From contig JAHDBC010000020.1 of NCBI GenBank assembly GCA_020630595.1, forward strand, positions 1 through 46,864: a DNA stretch of 46,864 nt, written 5' to 3'. The notes under the pieces are model-generated. The model saw nothing but the letters and a program-made list of their open reading frames with translations. It was not told where the DNA came from and did no database searches. Below, piece after piece: positions 27,528 through 37,159 of this stretch; positions within the stretch are counted from its first letter, which is position 1; every line of letters starts with the position of its first letter. This stretch comes from Planktomarina sp. Its GTDB lineage: Bacteria > Pseudomonadota > Alphaproteobacteria > Rhodobacterales > Rhodobacteraceae. Position numbers and translations under genes: made by a program.

Positions 27528-28496
27528 ATGCTGATAGTTCCAGAACGTGAAATCGCCAATCTGATGACCCGCACCGCTGCATTTGATGCGGTTGAACAGG
27601 TCTTTGCCGCCATGGCCGCCGGGGATGCCTACAATTTCCCTGTGGTGAGAGAGGCGATTGGCCACGAAGATGCGCTGTATGGTTTCAAGGGTGGGTTTGA
27701 TCAGGCCGGGCTGACCCTTGGCCTGAAAGCAGGTGGCTATTGGCCTAACAATCTGGAAAAACGCGGGTTGATCAATCACCAGTCTACGGTTTTTCTGTTT
27801 GACCCTGATACCGGCAAACCAACGGCCATGGTCGGTGGAAACCTGTTGACGGCCCTGCGCACGGCTGCAGCATCATCTGTTTCCATCAAACATCTGGCCC
27901 GACCAGATGCAAAGGTGATCGGCATGATCGGTGCGGGTCACCAATCCACCTTTCAGTTGCGCGCAGCACTCGAACAACGGAACTTTGAAAAGGTCATCGG
28001 CTGGAATTATCATCCAGACATGCTGCCGAACCTTGAAAAAGTCGCGGCAGAGGCTGGGCTGCCGTTTGAGGCGGTCGCATTGGATCAAATGGGCCACGAC
28101 GCCGATGTCATCATTTCCATCACATCCGCTTTCGCGCCATCCTTGATGGATGCGCATGTCTCATCAGGCACGCACATTGCTTGCATGGGCACAGACACAA
28201 AGGGCAAACAGGAACTGGACCCGGCCCTTTTGGCGCGCGCCAAAGTTTTCACGGATGAAGTCGCGCAATCCATATCCATCGGTGAAGCCCAACATGCCAT
28301 TGCCGCAGGGCTGATTGCCCAATCAGACGTGCGCCAACTGGGCGCCGTTATCAATGGCACCGATCCGGGCCGCACGACCGCAGACGACATCACGATCTTT
28401 GATGGAACCGGCGTCGGCCTTCAGGATCTGGCGGTGGCGGCGTCCGTCGTGGAATTGGCGGTCGCACAGGGCGTTGCGATAGACGTTGATTTCTAA
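27528..28496 (+). CDS. bhcD: BhcD, iminosuccinate reductase
   Basis: A 322-residue member of the ornithine cyclodeaminase/mu-crystallin family. It reduces iminosuccinate to aspartate with NADH, closing the cycle. The opening MLIVPEREI and FPVVREAIGHEDALYGFKGGFD segments, GLKAGGYWPNNLEKRGLINHQST and the Rossmann motif VIGMIGAGHQSTFQ are hallmarks. The C-terminal DDITIFDGTGVGLQDLAVA is shared across the family. The open frame runs 51 codons upstream through the hairpin, but the conserved start is ATG 27528, with only a weak AAGG upstream. Ornithine cyclodeaminase would be the generic database name. Confidence 0.92.
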   Translation: MLIVPEREIANLMTRTAAFDAVEQVFAAMAAGDAYNFPVVREAIGHEDALYGFKGGFDQAGLTLGLKAGGYWPNNLEKRGLINHQSTVFLFDPDTGKPTAMVGGNLLTALRTAAASSVSIKHLARPDAKVIGMIGAGHQSTFQLRAALEQRNFEKVIGWNYHPDMLPNLEKVAAEAGLPFEAVALDQMGHDADVIISITSAFAPSLMDAHVSSGTHIACMGTDTKGKQELDPALLARAKVFTDEVAQSISIGEAQHAIAAGLIAQSDVRQLGAVINGTDPGRTTADDITIFDGTGVGLQDLAVAASVVELAVAQGVAIDVDF

Positions 28497-28560
28497 ACTG
28501 AATCGCCATTGCGCGCCACGGGGTCTATAGAACCCCAAAACCGCAAAACTTCAGGATCCC

Positions 28561-30840
28561 ATGGCAGACGATACCGCCCCGCAAACACCCGAACGCCAGG
28601 CCGCGTTAAACTATCACGAATTCCCGCGCCCCGGAAAACTTGAAATCCGGGCCACCAAACCGATGGATACGGGCCGTGATCTGGCACGCGCCTATTCCCC
28701 CGGCGTCGCAGAAGCCTGCATTGAAATCGCAGCAAACCCGATGGACGCCGTGCGCTACACGGCCAAGGGCAATCTGGTGGCGGTGATTTCCAACGGCACC
28801 GCTGTCTTGGGATTGGGCAACATTGGTGCGCAGGCATCAAAGCCTGTGATGGAAGGCAAAGCAGTCCTGTTCAAGAAATTCGCCGGACTTGATAGTTTTG
28901 ACATCGAAGTCAACGAAACCGATCCCGAAGCGCTGGCAGATTTGGTTTGCAAACTGGAACCCACCTTTGGTGCGGTGAATTTGGAAGACATCAAAGCGCC
29001 TGACTGTTTCATCGTTGAACGCATCTGCAAGGAACGCATGAACATTCCGGTGTTCCACGACGATCAGCATGGCACCGCGATTGTCGTTGCCGCCGCGGCG
29101 TCCAACGCATTTCGGCTGACTGGCCGCAAAGCCGAAGATATCAAGGTCGTGGGGTTGGGCGCGGGGGCGGCCGGCATCGCCTGTCACACAATGCTGCGCA
29201 AAATGGGTGTGAAACCTGAAAACATTCATATCTTTGACAAAGATGGCGTGTTGCACGCCGGGCGCACGGATTTGGCCCCCGAACAGATGGCCTTTGCCCA
29301 TGGTTCTGCGGACCGGACCTTGGCCGAAACCATTCAGGGGGCAGACATGTTTCTGGGCCTTTCAGGCCCGGGCCTGCTGAAACCGGAACTGGTGGCAACC
29401 ATGGCGGATGCGCCGATCATCTTTGCGCTGGCAAACCCCACACCGGAAATCATGCCGGACACTGCACGGGCGGTTTCGCCGGGCGCGTTGATCGCAACGG
29501 GCCGATCCGATTTTCCAAATCAGGTCAACAACGTCCTGTGTTTCCCCTTCATCTTTCGCGGTGCGCTGGATGTCGCGGCGACAGATATCAATGACGCGAT
29601 GAAACTGGCCTGTGTCGAAGCCATCGCAAGCCTTGCCCGCGAAACCACTTCGGTCGAAGTTGGGCAGGCCTACCGCGGCGAAACGTTGACGTTTGGGCAA
29701 GATTATCTGATCCCCAAACCCTTTGATCCGCGTTTGTTGCCCACCATCGCGACAGCCGTGGCGCAGGCAGCGATGGACAGTGGTGTGGCCCAAAAGCCCG
29801 TCGACCTGAATGCGTATCATGCGCATCTTAACGGGCAGGTCACGCGGTCTGCACTGTTGATGCGCAGCGTTTATGCCGCAGCAAAACAGGCCAAACGGCG
29901 GATCGTCTTTGCCGAAGGCGAAGATGACAGGGTGATCCGGGCAGCACAGGCGATCCTGGAAGAAGGCGTCGATACGCCAATCCTGATCGGTCGCCCCCGT
30001 GTGATCGAAACCCGGGTGAAACGTGCGGGTCTGTCACTTGAACTTGGGCGCGACGTGGAAGTCGTGAACCCCGAAAACGATGACCGCTACCGCGATTATT
30101 GGCAGACCTATCATCAGGCCATGCAGCGCAATGGTGTGACGCCGGAACTGGCACGCGCCATCATCAGAACCAACACCACCGCGATTGCATCGGTGATGGT
30201 CGCCCGTGGTGATGCCCACAGCATGATCTGCGGAACATTCGGGCAGTATCATTGGCACCTGAACTACGTGCAGCAAATGCTTGCCAAAGATGGGCTGCAT
30301 GCGGTTGGGGCCTTGTCGTTGATGATCTTGGACGACAATCCCCTGTTCATCGCGGATACGCACGTCAATACCGAAGGCACCGCAGAAACACTGGCAGAAA
30401 CGGTCAAGGCGACGGCGCGGCATGTCCGCCGCTTTGGTCTGGATCCCAAGATCGCCCTGTGTTCAGGGTCACAGTTTGGCAACCGCGACTGCGCGTCGGG
30501 GCGTGCCATGCGCGGCGCATTGGAAATTTTGGACAAAGACCACTGCGATTTCGAATACGAAGGCGAAATGCACACAGATGCCGCCCTTGATCCGGACATC
30601 CGGGAACGGGAACTGCCCGGGAACCGACTGACAGGGCGCGCCAACGTGCTGATCTATGGCAACACAGATGCCGCGGGTGCGGCCCGCAACCTGTTGAAAA
30701 CAGCCGCAGGCGGGGTCGAAGTTGGCCCAATCCTGATGGGCATGGGCAACAAGGCACATATCGTGACACCCGGTGTCACGGCGCGTGGGCTGTTGAACAT
30801 CGCCGCCCTTGCGGGGTCTGACGTTCAATCCTACGGCTGA
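28561..30840 (+). CDS. maeB: NADP-dependent malic enzyme with C-terminal phosphotransacetylase-like domain
   Basis: A 759-residue MaeB-type protein oxidatively decarboxylating malate to pyruvate. Residues about 15-430 form the malic enzyme, with [14 protein letters not shown], the metal site [11 protein letters not shown] and dinucleotide motif [13 protein letters not shown]. Residues about 440-759 resemble phosphotransacetylase ([32 protein letters not shown]), which in MaeB is regulatory and binds acetyl-CoA. It begins 64 bp after bhcD on the same strand, RBS AGGA, so it may be read with the cycle and drain C4 acids made from glyoxylate. Its stop is 4 bp from the convergent uricolytic fusion gene. 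Confidence 0.95.
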   Translation: MADDTAPQTPERQAALNYHEFPRPGKLEIRATKPMDTGRDLARAYSPGVAEACIEIAANPMDAVRYTAKGNLVAVISNGTAVLGLGNIGAQASKPVMEGKAVLFKKFAGLDSFDIEVNETDPEALADLVCKLEPTFGAVNLEDIKAPDCFIVERICKERMNIPVFHDDQHGTAIVVAAAASNAFRLTGRKAEDIKVVGLGAGAAGIACHTMLRKMGVKPENIHIFDKDGVLHAGRTDLAPEQMAFAHGSADRTLAETIQGADMFLGLSGPGLLKPELVATMADAPIIFALANPTPEIMPDTARAVSPGALIATGRSDFPNQVNNVLCFPFIFRGALDVAATDINDAMKLACVEAIASLARETTSVEVGQAYRGETLTFGQDYLIPKPFDPRLLPTIATAVAQAAMDSGVAQKPVDLNAYHAHLNGQVTRSALLMRSVYAAAKQAKRRIVFAEGEDDRVIRAAQAILEEGVDTPILIGRPRVIETRVKRAGLSLELGRDVEVVNPENDDRYRDYWQTYHQAMQRNGVTPELARAIIRTNTTAIASVMVARGDAHSMICGTFGQYHWHLNYVQQMLAKDGLHAVGALSLMILDDNPLFIADTHVNTEGTAETLAETVKATARHVRRFGLDPKIALCSGSQFGNRDCASGRAMRGALEILDKDHCDFEYEGEMHTDAALDPDIRERELPGNRLTGRANVLIYGNTDAAGAARNLLKTAAGGVEVGPILMGMGNKAHIVTPGVTARGLLNIAALAGSDVQSYG

Positions 30841-30844
30841 CCCG

Positions 30845-32257
30845 TTAGCACGCCAGTTTGTCTTCCAATCGCAATTCGGCGATCCGTTCCACCTGTTTGC
30901 AGGCTTCTGCAAATTCGGTGGCGCGGTCATTGTCGATGCGGCGCACGAATGCGGCCTTTATGGTTTCTTTGGTGTTGTCTTTGACCGCAATGATGAATGG
31001 AAAACCGAACTTTTGGGTGTAACGCGCGTTGAAATCGGTGAACATTGCGCGTTCTTCGTCCGTCAGCATATCCAGACCCGCCCCTGCCTGTTCGGCCGTG
31101 CTTTCTGCAGTCAAGCGACCGGCCGCCGCCAGTTTGCCAGCAAGATCCGGGTGGGCGTTCAGCACGCCAAGGCGTTCCTGTTCAGTCGCTGACCGAAACA
31201 CGCGGGCCAGAACGCTGTGAACACCGCAGGCATCATCGTGCATGGGACCCAGTTCCAGATCATGGGCCCGTTCCGCAATCCAGGGGCTGTGTTCAAAGAT
31301 GCCCCCAAACGCATCAACAAACGCTGCCTTGGACATGCTGGATGGGCGGTCAAACCGCATTGGTGGATGCTGTTTTGCCCAGTGGTCCGCGATTTGAAGC
31401 CGGGTCGCAAACCAAACGTTTTCGTGGCCTGCGATATGGTCCAACGCGCGTTTGAACGCGGCAAATCGGCTGGGGCGACCAATCAACCGGCAATGCAATC
31501 CGATGGACATCATTTTGGGCCGGCCCGCCTGCCCTTCGGCATACAACACATCAAATGCATCTTTGAGCGCCGCTTCAAACTGGTCGCCATTCGTATACCC
31601 GGCCTGAATTGCAAACCGCATGTCATTGCAATCCATCGTGTAAGGCACAACCAGTTGATCGCGATCCCGGTACCGCGTCCAATAGGGCAAATCATCGGCA
31701 TAGCTGTCTGCGACATAGGCGAATTGCCCGGTTTCCGCGACCAGCCGTTCCGTGTTCATGGAACAGCGCCCGGTGTACCATCCACGCGGCGGTGTGCCCA
31801 CGATCTGGGTGTGCAGCCGGATGGCCTGTTCAATCTGATCGCGTTCTTCGGCGTCAGACATATCCTTGTGTTCAACCCATTTCAGGCCGTGGCTGGCGAT
31901 TTCCCAGCCTGCGTCTTTCATTGCCTTGACCTGCTGCGGGGCGCGGGCCAACGCATCGGCCACACCATAGACGGTGATCGGGGTGTCTTTCAGCAGATCA
32001 TGAATGCGCCAAAATCCTGCGCGACTGCCGTATTCGTAGATTGATTCCATGTTCCAGTGGCGCTGGCCTGCCCAGGGTTGCGCCCCCGTGATTTCAGACA
32101 GGAACGCCTCTGACGCGGGATCACCATGCAGGATATTGTTTTCGCCGCCTTCTTCGTAGTTCAGAACAATCTGCACTGCGATCTTTGCCCCACCCGGCCA
32201 CTGGGGGTCGGGGGTGTTCGGGCCATAGCCTGTCATATTGCGCGGATATCTGTGCAC
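30845..32257 (-). CDS. puuE-uraD: PuuE-UraD fusion: cofactor-independent allantoinase plus OHCU decarboxylase
   Basis: A 470-residue bifunctional protein. Residues 1 to about 295 are the polysaccharide-deacetylase-like allantoinase PuuE ([13 protein letters not shown] start, [37 protein letters not shown]), which hydrolyses allantoin to allantoate. Residues about 300-470 are 2-oxo-4-hydroxy-4-carboxy-5-ureidoimidazoline decarboxylase (UraD), with catalytic [10 protein letters not shown] and [10 protein letters not shown]. The GTG at 32257 is the start: AGGAG lies at proper distance and the family begins HRYP; the longer ATG frame adds 12 unrelated residues. The fusion joins two consecutive uric acid steps. 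It is divergent from uraH, which makes its first substrate. Confidence 0.93.
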   Translation of the reverse strand: MHRYPRNMTGYGPNTPDPQWPGGAKIAVQIVLNYEEGGENNILHGDPASEAFLSEITGAQPWAGQRHWNMESIYEYGSRAGFWRIHDLLKDTPITVYGVADALARAPQQVKAMKDAGWEIASHGLKWVEHKDMSDAEERDQIEQAIRLHTQIVGTPPRGWYTGRCSMNTERLVAETGQFAYVADSYADDLPYWTRYRDRDQLVVPYTMDCNDMRFAIQAGYTNGDQFEAALKDAFDVLYAEGQAGRPKMMSIGLHCRLIGRPSRFAAFKRALDHIAGHENVWFATRLQIADHWAKQHPPMRFDRPSSMSKAAFVDAFGGIFEHSPWIAERAHDLELGPMHDDACGVHSVLARVFRSATEQERLGVLNAHPDLAGKLAAAGRLTAESTAEQAGAGLDMLTDEERAMFTDFNARYTQKFGFPFIIAVKDNTKETIKAAFVRRIDNDRATEFAEACKQVERIAELRLEDKLAC

Positions 32258-32407
32258 GGGACACTCCTGTTCTTTGCGTCTGGCATATTGCAAAACCCCG
32301 TGGGGCTTTTTCAGTTAATTTTTGAAACTGTGTTTGATACGCCTGACTTTGCGGCAGTCTACGGAACTGCGAAAACACAAACAACACAATCGACAAGGAA
32401 CATCACC

Positions 32408-32761
32408 ATGCCCGGCTTTCTGACCACCCATGTTCTGGACACGGCACAGGGCACCCCCGCCCAGGGCATGACCATCGATTTGTTTCGCATCACTGGCACA
32501 CAGCGGACCCATCTGCGGTCTTTGGTAACAAATGACGACGGGCGCACTGACAGCCAGATCCTGCCCGAAGACGAATTCGAAACGGGCACCTATGAACTGG
32601 TTTTTCATGCCGGCGATTATTTGCGGGCGCAGGGTACGGCAGCCGATGATCCCTTGTTTCTGGATGTGGTGCCATTGCGGTTCGGCATGGCAGAACACAC
32701 GCATTACCATGTTCCGCTTTTGCTGTCCCCGTTTGGGTATTCAACCTACCGCGGCAGTTGA
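32408..32761 (+). CDS. uraH: 5-hydroxyisourate hydrolase (transthyretin-like)
   Basis: A 117-residue homotetrameric enzyme turning 5-hydroxyisourate, the PuuD product, into OHCU. The signature is complete: [13 protein letters not shown] at the start with the catalytic histidine, [19 protein letters not shown] at the end with the second histidine and the diagnostic YRGS tail. No signal peptide, so cytoplasmic. It starts at ATG 32408 with AAGGAA upstream; the longer open frame covers the promoter region shared with the PuuE-UraD gene. It overlaps the convergent LysR gene by 21 bp. Confidence 0.95.
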   Translation: MPGFLTTHVLDTAQGTPAQGMTIDLFRITGTQRTHLRSLVTNDDGRTDSQILPEDEFETGTYELVFHAGDYLRAQGTAADDPLFLDVVPLRFGMAEHTHYHVPLLLSPFGYSTYRGS

Positions 32762-33664
32762 TGGCATCAATACAGGAAGCATGCGCGCAATCATGAATTC
32801 CATGAACAGGCGTGTCTTGGGGTCCTGCCCCCGGCGGTGGGTATATAGGCACGCCATCTGAACGGGGAATGGCGGGGTGTTTTGGGCCACTGGGGTCAAG
32901 CGGCCGTCCGCAAGATGTGCGGCCACTTCGAAACGGGGTTTCAAGGCAATGCCCAACCCCGCGACGGCCCATTCCGTCAACACATCGCCATCGTCACATT
33001 CAAACCGCCCGGAAACCTGAAACCGCCGGGGCCCATCCGGCGTTTCAAGCCGCCATTGAAATTCTTTGGCCCCCGGATATCGCAGGTTCAGGCATTCGTG
33101 GTTTTGATCAATCAAGTCCTGACCAGTGGATGGCATGGGCCGACCTGCCAGATAAGACGGGGCCGCACATAAAACGCGATCCACATCCGCGATTTTGCGA
33201 ATGCGCAATGTGCTGTCTTCGGGGTCCCCCAGAAAGAACGCCAGATCCAGACCTTCGGCGGTCAAATCAACGCGGCGGTCGGTCAGGCGCAGGCGGACGC
33301 TGATATCGGGATAGGCCTGAATGAAATCGGCCACATGGGGCGCGATCAATCTGCGCCCAACGCCCAGTGGGGCTGCAACGGTCAGCGCGCCTTTGGGGTT
33401 GTCGGTGATGTTGGCGACCTGTGCTTCGGCCTTTGAGACTGAATCCAGCACATCCCGCGCCCCATCATAAAAGGCACGCCCCTGTTCAGTCGGGCTGAGC
33501 GCGCGTGTCGTTCGCTGAAACAACCGGACCCCCAAATGATCTTCCAATTGGGAAATCCGGGCCGAAGTCACGGCGGGCGAAATGCGCAAGTCACGCCCCG
33601 CGGCAGACATGCTGCCCAATTCATACACCCTGACAAATGTCCTGATATTGTCGAGGTATGACAT
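32741..33664 (-). CDS. LysR-family regulator next to puuD
   Basis: A 307-residue LysR regulator. The winged helix-turn-helix is [37 protein letters not shown] at residues 17-55, followed by the linker helix and a periplasmic-binding-like effector domain. The SAAGRD...P.VTS type is of the CrgA/DsdC-like group. It is divergent from puuD with 92 bp between starts, so it probably controls urate hydroxylase and perhaps uraH/puuE-uraD. The effector is unknown; urate or a later ureide is plausible. Confidence 0.9.
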   Translation of the reverse strand: MSYLDNIRTFVRVYELGSMSAAGRDLRISPAVTSARISQLEDHLGVRLFQRTTRALSPTEQGRAFYDGARDVLDSVSKAEAQVANITDNPKGALTVAAPLGVGRRLIAPHVADFIQAYPDISVRLRLTDRRVDLTAEGLDLAFFLGDPEDSTLRIRKIADVDRVLCAAPSYLAGRPMPSTGQDLIDQNHECLNLRYPGAKEFQWRLETPDGPRRFQVSGRFECDDGDVLTEWAVAGLGIALKPRFEVAAHLADGRLTPVAQNTPPFPVQMACLYTHRRGQDPKTRLFMEFMIARMLPVLMPSTAAVG

Positions 33665-33756
33665 TATTCGGCTTTCTTTGATACTGTTTGGCCTTTACCA
33701 ACAATAGCTGAACAATCGGCGACGTCCTAGACTTTCCCTGAACAAAGGAGACACGC

Positions 33757-34989
33757 ATGTATGATTTCGCTGTCATGTGGGACTGGGTTGGTTTTGCGGT
33801 GCGATGGTTGCACGTGATCACGGCCATGGCGTGGATCGGGGCGAGTTTTTATTTCATAGCGCTTGACCTGATGCTGAAACCTGCGCCTGACATGCCAAAG
33901 GGTGCCTATGGCGAAGAATGGGAAGTCCATGGCGGCGGCTTTTATCACACCACGAAATACCTTGTGGCCCCTGCCCGCCTGCCCGAACATCTGACGTGGC
34001 ACAAATGGCAAAGCTATACCACTTGGCTTTCCGGCGCGGCCCTTTTGATGATCATCTATTGGGTCGGTGGCGAAATCTATCTGTTGGACCCCAACAAGGC
34101 TGATCTTGCATTGTGGCAAGGCATCGCCCTGTCTGCCGGGTCGTTGGCGATCGGCTGGGTCCTTTATGATGCGGCCTGCAAATCGAAACTAAGCGAACAC
34201 CCAACGCTATTGATGCTGTTGTTGTTCGTGATGCTGGTCGTCATGTCGTGGGGGTACAATCAGATTTTCACCGGGCGTGCCGCACTTTTGCATCTGGGCG
34301 CCTTTACCGCGACGATCATGACCGGGAACGTGTTTTTCCAGATCATGCCCAATCAACGCATCGTTGTGAAAGACCTGAAAGAAGGGCGCACTCCCGACGC
34401 GAAATATGGCAAGATCGCAAAAGTCAGATCGACCCATAACAATTACCTGACCCTGCCTGTCGTTTTTCTGATGCTGTCGAACCATTATCCGTTGGCCTTT
34501 GCGACGGAACACGCGTGGATCATTGCCAGCCTTATCTTCCTGACCGGCGTCACCATCCGTCATTACTTCAACACAATGCATAAAACGGGCAAAGGCCCCC
34601 ATTGGACATGGTTGGTCACGGCCCTTTTGATGCTTTTGATCGCATGGCTGTCTGCAAAACCGATGCAGGGCTCAATCGATGCCGCACAGACGCGCCCCTT
34701 GACCCAGCACGAACAGGTGTTTGCCGATGCGGCGGGTTTCGATGATGTTCATAAGATCGTGCGCGGAAACTGTTCCATGTGCCACGCACGCGAACCATTT
34801 TACGACGGCATTCGATGGGCCCCAAAGCACGTCTTTCTGGAAACCCAAGCGGATGTCGCGCGCCACGCGCAGGCGATATTCCTGCAATCTGGGGCCAGCC
34901 ACGCAATGCCGCCCCCGAACGCCATCCGCACGATGACCGACGCCAATCGTGCAGCCATCGTCGCGTGGTATCGCGACGCAACGCGGTGA
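33757..34989 (+). CDS. puuD: PuuD, membrane-bound urate hydroxylase with cytochrome c domain
   Basis: A 410-residue membrane protein that oxidises urate to 5-hydroxyisourate, passing electrons to the respiratory chain instead of O2 (no peroxide). The N-terminal 310 residues carry about eight helices, beginning VGFAVRWLHVITAMAWIGASFYFIALD. The C-terminal soluble domain has a heme c motif NCSMCHAREP with C339, C342 and H343, and a distal methionine in SHAMPPPNAIRTM. RBS AAGGAG is at optimal distance. It is the entry point of the urate branch whose next enzymes lie upstream. The domain order matches described PuuD proteins. Confidence 0.93.
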   Translation: MYDFAVMWDWVGFAVRWLHVITAMAWIGASFYFIALDLMLKPAPDMPKGAYGEEWEVHGGGFYHTTKYLVAPARLPEHLTWHKWQSYTTWLSGAALLMIIYWVGGEIYLLDPNKADLALWQGIALSAGSLAIGWVLYDAACKSKLSEHPTLLMLLLFVMLVVMSWGYNQIFTGRAALLHLGAFTATIMTGNVFFQIMPNQRIVVKDLKEGRTPDAKYGKIAKVRSTHNNYLTLPVVFLMLSNHYPLAFATEHAWIIASLIFLTGVTIRHYFNTMHKTGKGPHWTWLVTALLMLLIAWLSAKPMQGSIDAAQTRPLTQHEQVFADAAGFDDVHKIVRGNCSMCHAREPFYDGIRWAPKHVFLETQADVARHAQAIFLQSGASHAMPPPNAIRTMTDANRAAIVAWYRDATR

Positions 34990-34995
34990 CGGGCT

Positions 34996-36354
34996 TCAAG
35001 CCAGCGGCAGGGTCATCCGAACCCGGAACGCCAGATCTGATCTTTCAAGTGATATGGCACCACCATGGTTGTGCATGACGGCAGCGGCAATGGGCAGACC
35101 CAGCCCTGACCCGGCGCTTGGGCTGACCTGACTGAAACGGCCCAGCGCCTTTTCGAAATCGGTTGGTTCGATGCCTTTGCCATCATCTTCGACCAGCACA
35201 TGAAGGTTATCCCCCGTGCACGTCGCGCGAAGCTGCAAACGGGTCAGCCCCGCCCCCCCATGAACGACCGCATTGTTCAAGACGTTCAACACCGCCTGTT
35301 CGACCATCACCGGGTCGCCATTGACCATGCAGGGGGAATCGGGAAATTCGGCATCGAACTGCAAGCGGCCAGTTGAGGTTTGGGACTGCACCGTGCGCGC
35401 GGCGGATCGCAACACCTGTGTTGCGTCAAACAAAGTTGCAGCCGCATCTGAAGGCCCGGCTTTCAACCGTTCAAGTGTCAACAGACTGTTGGTCAATCGG
35501 CCAACGTCATGAACAGCGGCGCGCAGATCTTTGACACGGTGCTGGGCCGTTTTCAGATCCTTTGCGTTGGCCACGGAATCCGTCAATGCGATGACCCCTG
35601 CAATCGGATTGCGCAGCTGATGCGACGCATCGGAAATGAATGCATCTTTTGCTTTGATCGATGACGACAATTCCCCAAGCAGATTGTTGAAACGATCCAC
35701 GATGCCCGAAACCTCTTGCGGGATCGCACGGCGGATGGGCGAAAGATCGTCGACCGATCTCCGTGCGATTGCGCCTTCAAGGCTCATCAACGGGGCAAGC
35801 CCACGGCGCACGCCAAACCACACGATGATCACAAGCGCACCGATCAAAGTCGCGATGATCGCAAAGACCGGTGTGGTGCGCGTTCTTACAAACCCATCGC
35901 GCACACCCGTCGATTGCCAGACCGTAAACGTGAACAGTCCTGATAGCCCGTCCACCGATGCCTGTTGTGCCAGACGCAGCGCACGCACATCGCCCGAAAG
36001 GTATTCGGCGTCATAATATTGGGCAGACGTCCCATCTTGCGCATTGGGCGGCACGGGCGGCGTTGCATAGCCTGTTACAAACACGCCATCGGGCGCATAA
36101 ACATGATAAAAGACCGACCCGCCCGATGTATCGCGCAACAGATCGCGGGTGTCTTCGCTAAGTGCGTCGCCGCCATTAACGGCAATATCGCGCGAAATCG
36201 CCAAAGCCGTGGACAAAAGCGATCGGTCAAACCGGTCCGCTGCATTCTGTTGCGCATCACGGTAAGCCCATGCGCCAACAATGATGGCAACCAAAATCAG
36301 CGGGATCAAAATCACCGCCGTCAGACGGGCGCGCAGCGACAGACTGGCGTTCAT
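34996..36354 (-). CDS. TctE-like sensor histidine kinase
   Basis: A 452-residue membrane kinase. Helices at about residues 11-31 and 163-185 bracket a periplasmic sensor of the 2CSK_N type found in TctE-like citrate/tricarballylate sensors. A HAMP-like linker follows, then HisKA with phospho-accepting H245 in DASHQLRNPIAGV, an N box (LNVLNNAVVHGG) and G boxes DDGKGIE and GSGLGLPIAAAVM. Its ATG overlaps the response-regulator stop by 4 bp. The pair is divergent from a TctC-type binding protein, so it probably switches on that uptake operon when the periplasm holds its substrate. Confidence 0.9.
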   Translation of the reverse strand: MNASLSLRARLTAVILIPLILVAIIVGAWAYRDAQQNAADRFDRSLLSTALAISRDIAVNGGDALSEDTRDLLRDTSGGSVFYHVYAPDGVFVTGYATPPVPPNAQDGTSAQYYDAEYLSGDVRALRLAQQASVDGLSGLFTFTVWQSTGVRDGFVRTRTTPVFAIIATLIGALVIIVWFGVRRGLAPLMSLEGAIARRSVDDLSPIRRAIPQEVSGIVDRFNNLLGELSSSIKAKDAFISDASHQLRNPIAGVIALTDSVANAKDLKTAQHRVKDLRAAVHDVGRLTNSLLTLERLKAGPSDAAATLFDATQVLRSAARTVQSQTSTGRLQFDAEFPDSPCMVNGDPVMVEQAVLNVLNNAVVHGGAGLTRLQLRATCTGDNLHVLVEDDGKGIEPTDFEKALGRFSQVSPSAGSGLGLPIAAAVMHNHGGAISLERSDLAFRVRMTLPLA

Positions 36355-37019
36355 GGAATGGCCTGCATCGAATACCCCAACCCCCGCTTGACGGTGATTG
36401 TGATCCCAAACGTATGCAGCCGCTTGCGCAGTCGGGACACATAGACTTCGACCACCGGTTCATCCACGTCGGACCCTGTGCCATACAGGCTGTCCAACAG
36501 AACCTGTTTCGATACAATCCGCCCGTCCGCAAGAAGAAGCCGTTCAAACAGCGCGATTTCGCGGCGGGGGACATCCAACACCCCGTTTGGGCCGGACACG
36601 GTTCGGGCAGACCGGTCAAAGGATAATGCGCCAATGCGCAAATCCTGACCGGAACTTTCCGCGACCCGGCGGGACAACGCCCGAATGCGGGCCCCGAATT
36701 CATCCATTTCGAACGGCTTGCTCAGATAATCGTCTGCGCCCGCATCCAGACCCTGCACCTTGTCTTGCAATTCAGACCGTGCTGTCAGCATCAAAACCGG
36801 CCGCGCATCTTGGCGTTGCCGCATCTTTCGCAAAAGGGTTAGCCCGTCCATATTGGGCAGGTTGATGTCCAGCACGACAATATCCGCGCCGTCATCGCGC
36901 AAGAACAATTCAGCCTCTGCGCCGTCATGCAAGACGTCGACGGCGTGACCTGCATCTTCCAAATGATAGCGAAGCCCTTTCGCGACAGCGATGTTGTCTT
37001 CAACCAAAACAATGCGCAC
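36351..37019 (-). CDS. TctD-like OmpR-family response regulator
   Basis: A 222-residue two-domain response regulator. The receiver domain starts RIVLVEDNIAVAKGL, has the phosphorylated D51 in VVLDINLPNMDG and the switch lysine in YLSKPF. The C-terminal winged helix DNA-binding domain ends with VDEPVVEVYVSRLRKRLHTFGI. The GTG at 37019 is chosen because it gives the normal family N-terminus and puts the phospho-aspartate at 51; a longer ATG frame starts at 37079 or 37061 and adds 14-20 unconserved residues. It is translated with the histidine kinase. A direct repeat suited to this family lies just upstream. Confidence 0.9.
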   Translation of the reverse strand: MRIVLVEDNIAVAKGLRYHLEDAGHAVDVLHDGAEAELFLRDDGADIVVLDINLPNMDGLTLLRKMRQRQDARPVLMLTARSELQDKVQGLDAGADDYLSKPFEMDEFGARIRALSRRVAESSGQDLRIGALSFDRSARTVSGPNGVLDVPRREIALFERLLLADGRIVSKQVLLDSLYGTGSDVDEPVVEVYVSRLRKRLHTFGITITVKRGLGYSMQAIP

Positions 37020-37048
37020 GGCGGCCTGACTTTCCCAAAATTCAACAG

Positions 37049-37067
37049 ATGCAAGGTTCATGCAAGG
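37049..37067. promoter_or_regulatory. Direct repeat, candidate response-regulator box
   Basis: ATGCAAGG occurs at 37049-37056 and again at 37060-37067, an 11-bp period (one helical turn), in the divergent region between the response regulator and tctC. OmpR-family regulators bind such head-to-tail repeats. Further on, AGAAGGC/GCCTTCT forms a perfect 7-bp hairpin at 37093-37113, and GGCATTGC (37070-37077) can pair instead with GCAATGCC (37102-37109). Confidence 0.5.
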
Positions 37068-37159
37068 ATGGCATTGCACGCTTCGATCATCAAGAAGGCT
37101 CGCAATGCCTTCTGATTCTTGGGCCGGGTCATAACGATCCGACCATTTGGGAGGAAAAT

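Noticed and set aside
28520..28536. Short GGGGT/ACCCC hairpin between bhcD and maeB
   Set aside because: Only a 5-bp stem with no T run; too weak to call a terminator, so bhcD-maeB read-through stays open.
32300..32320. CCCC-GT-GGGG element between puuE-uraD and uraH as a terminator
   Set aside because: Loop of two bases cannot form a hairpin and it lies in a divergent promoter region where no gene ends.
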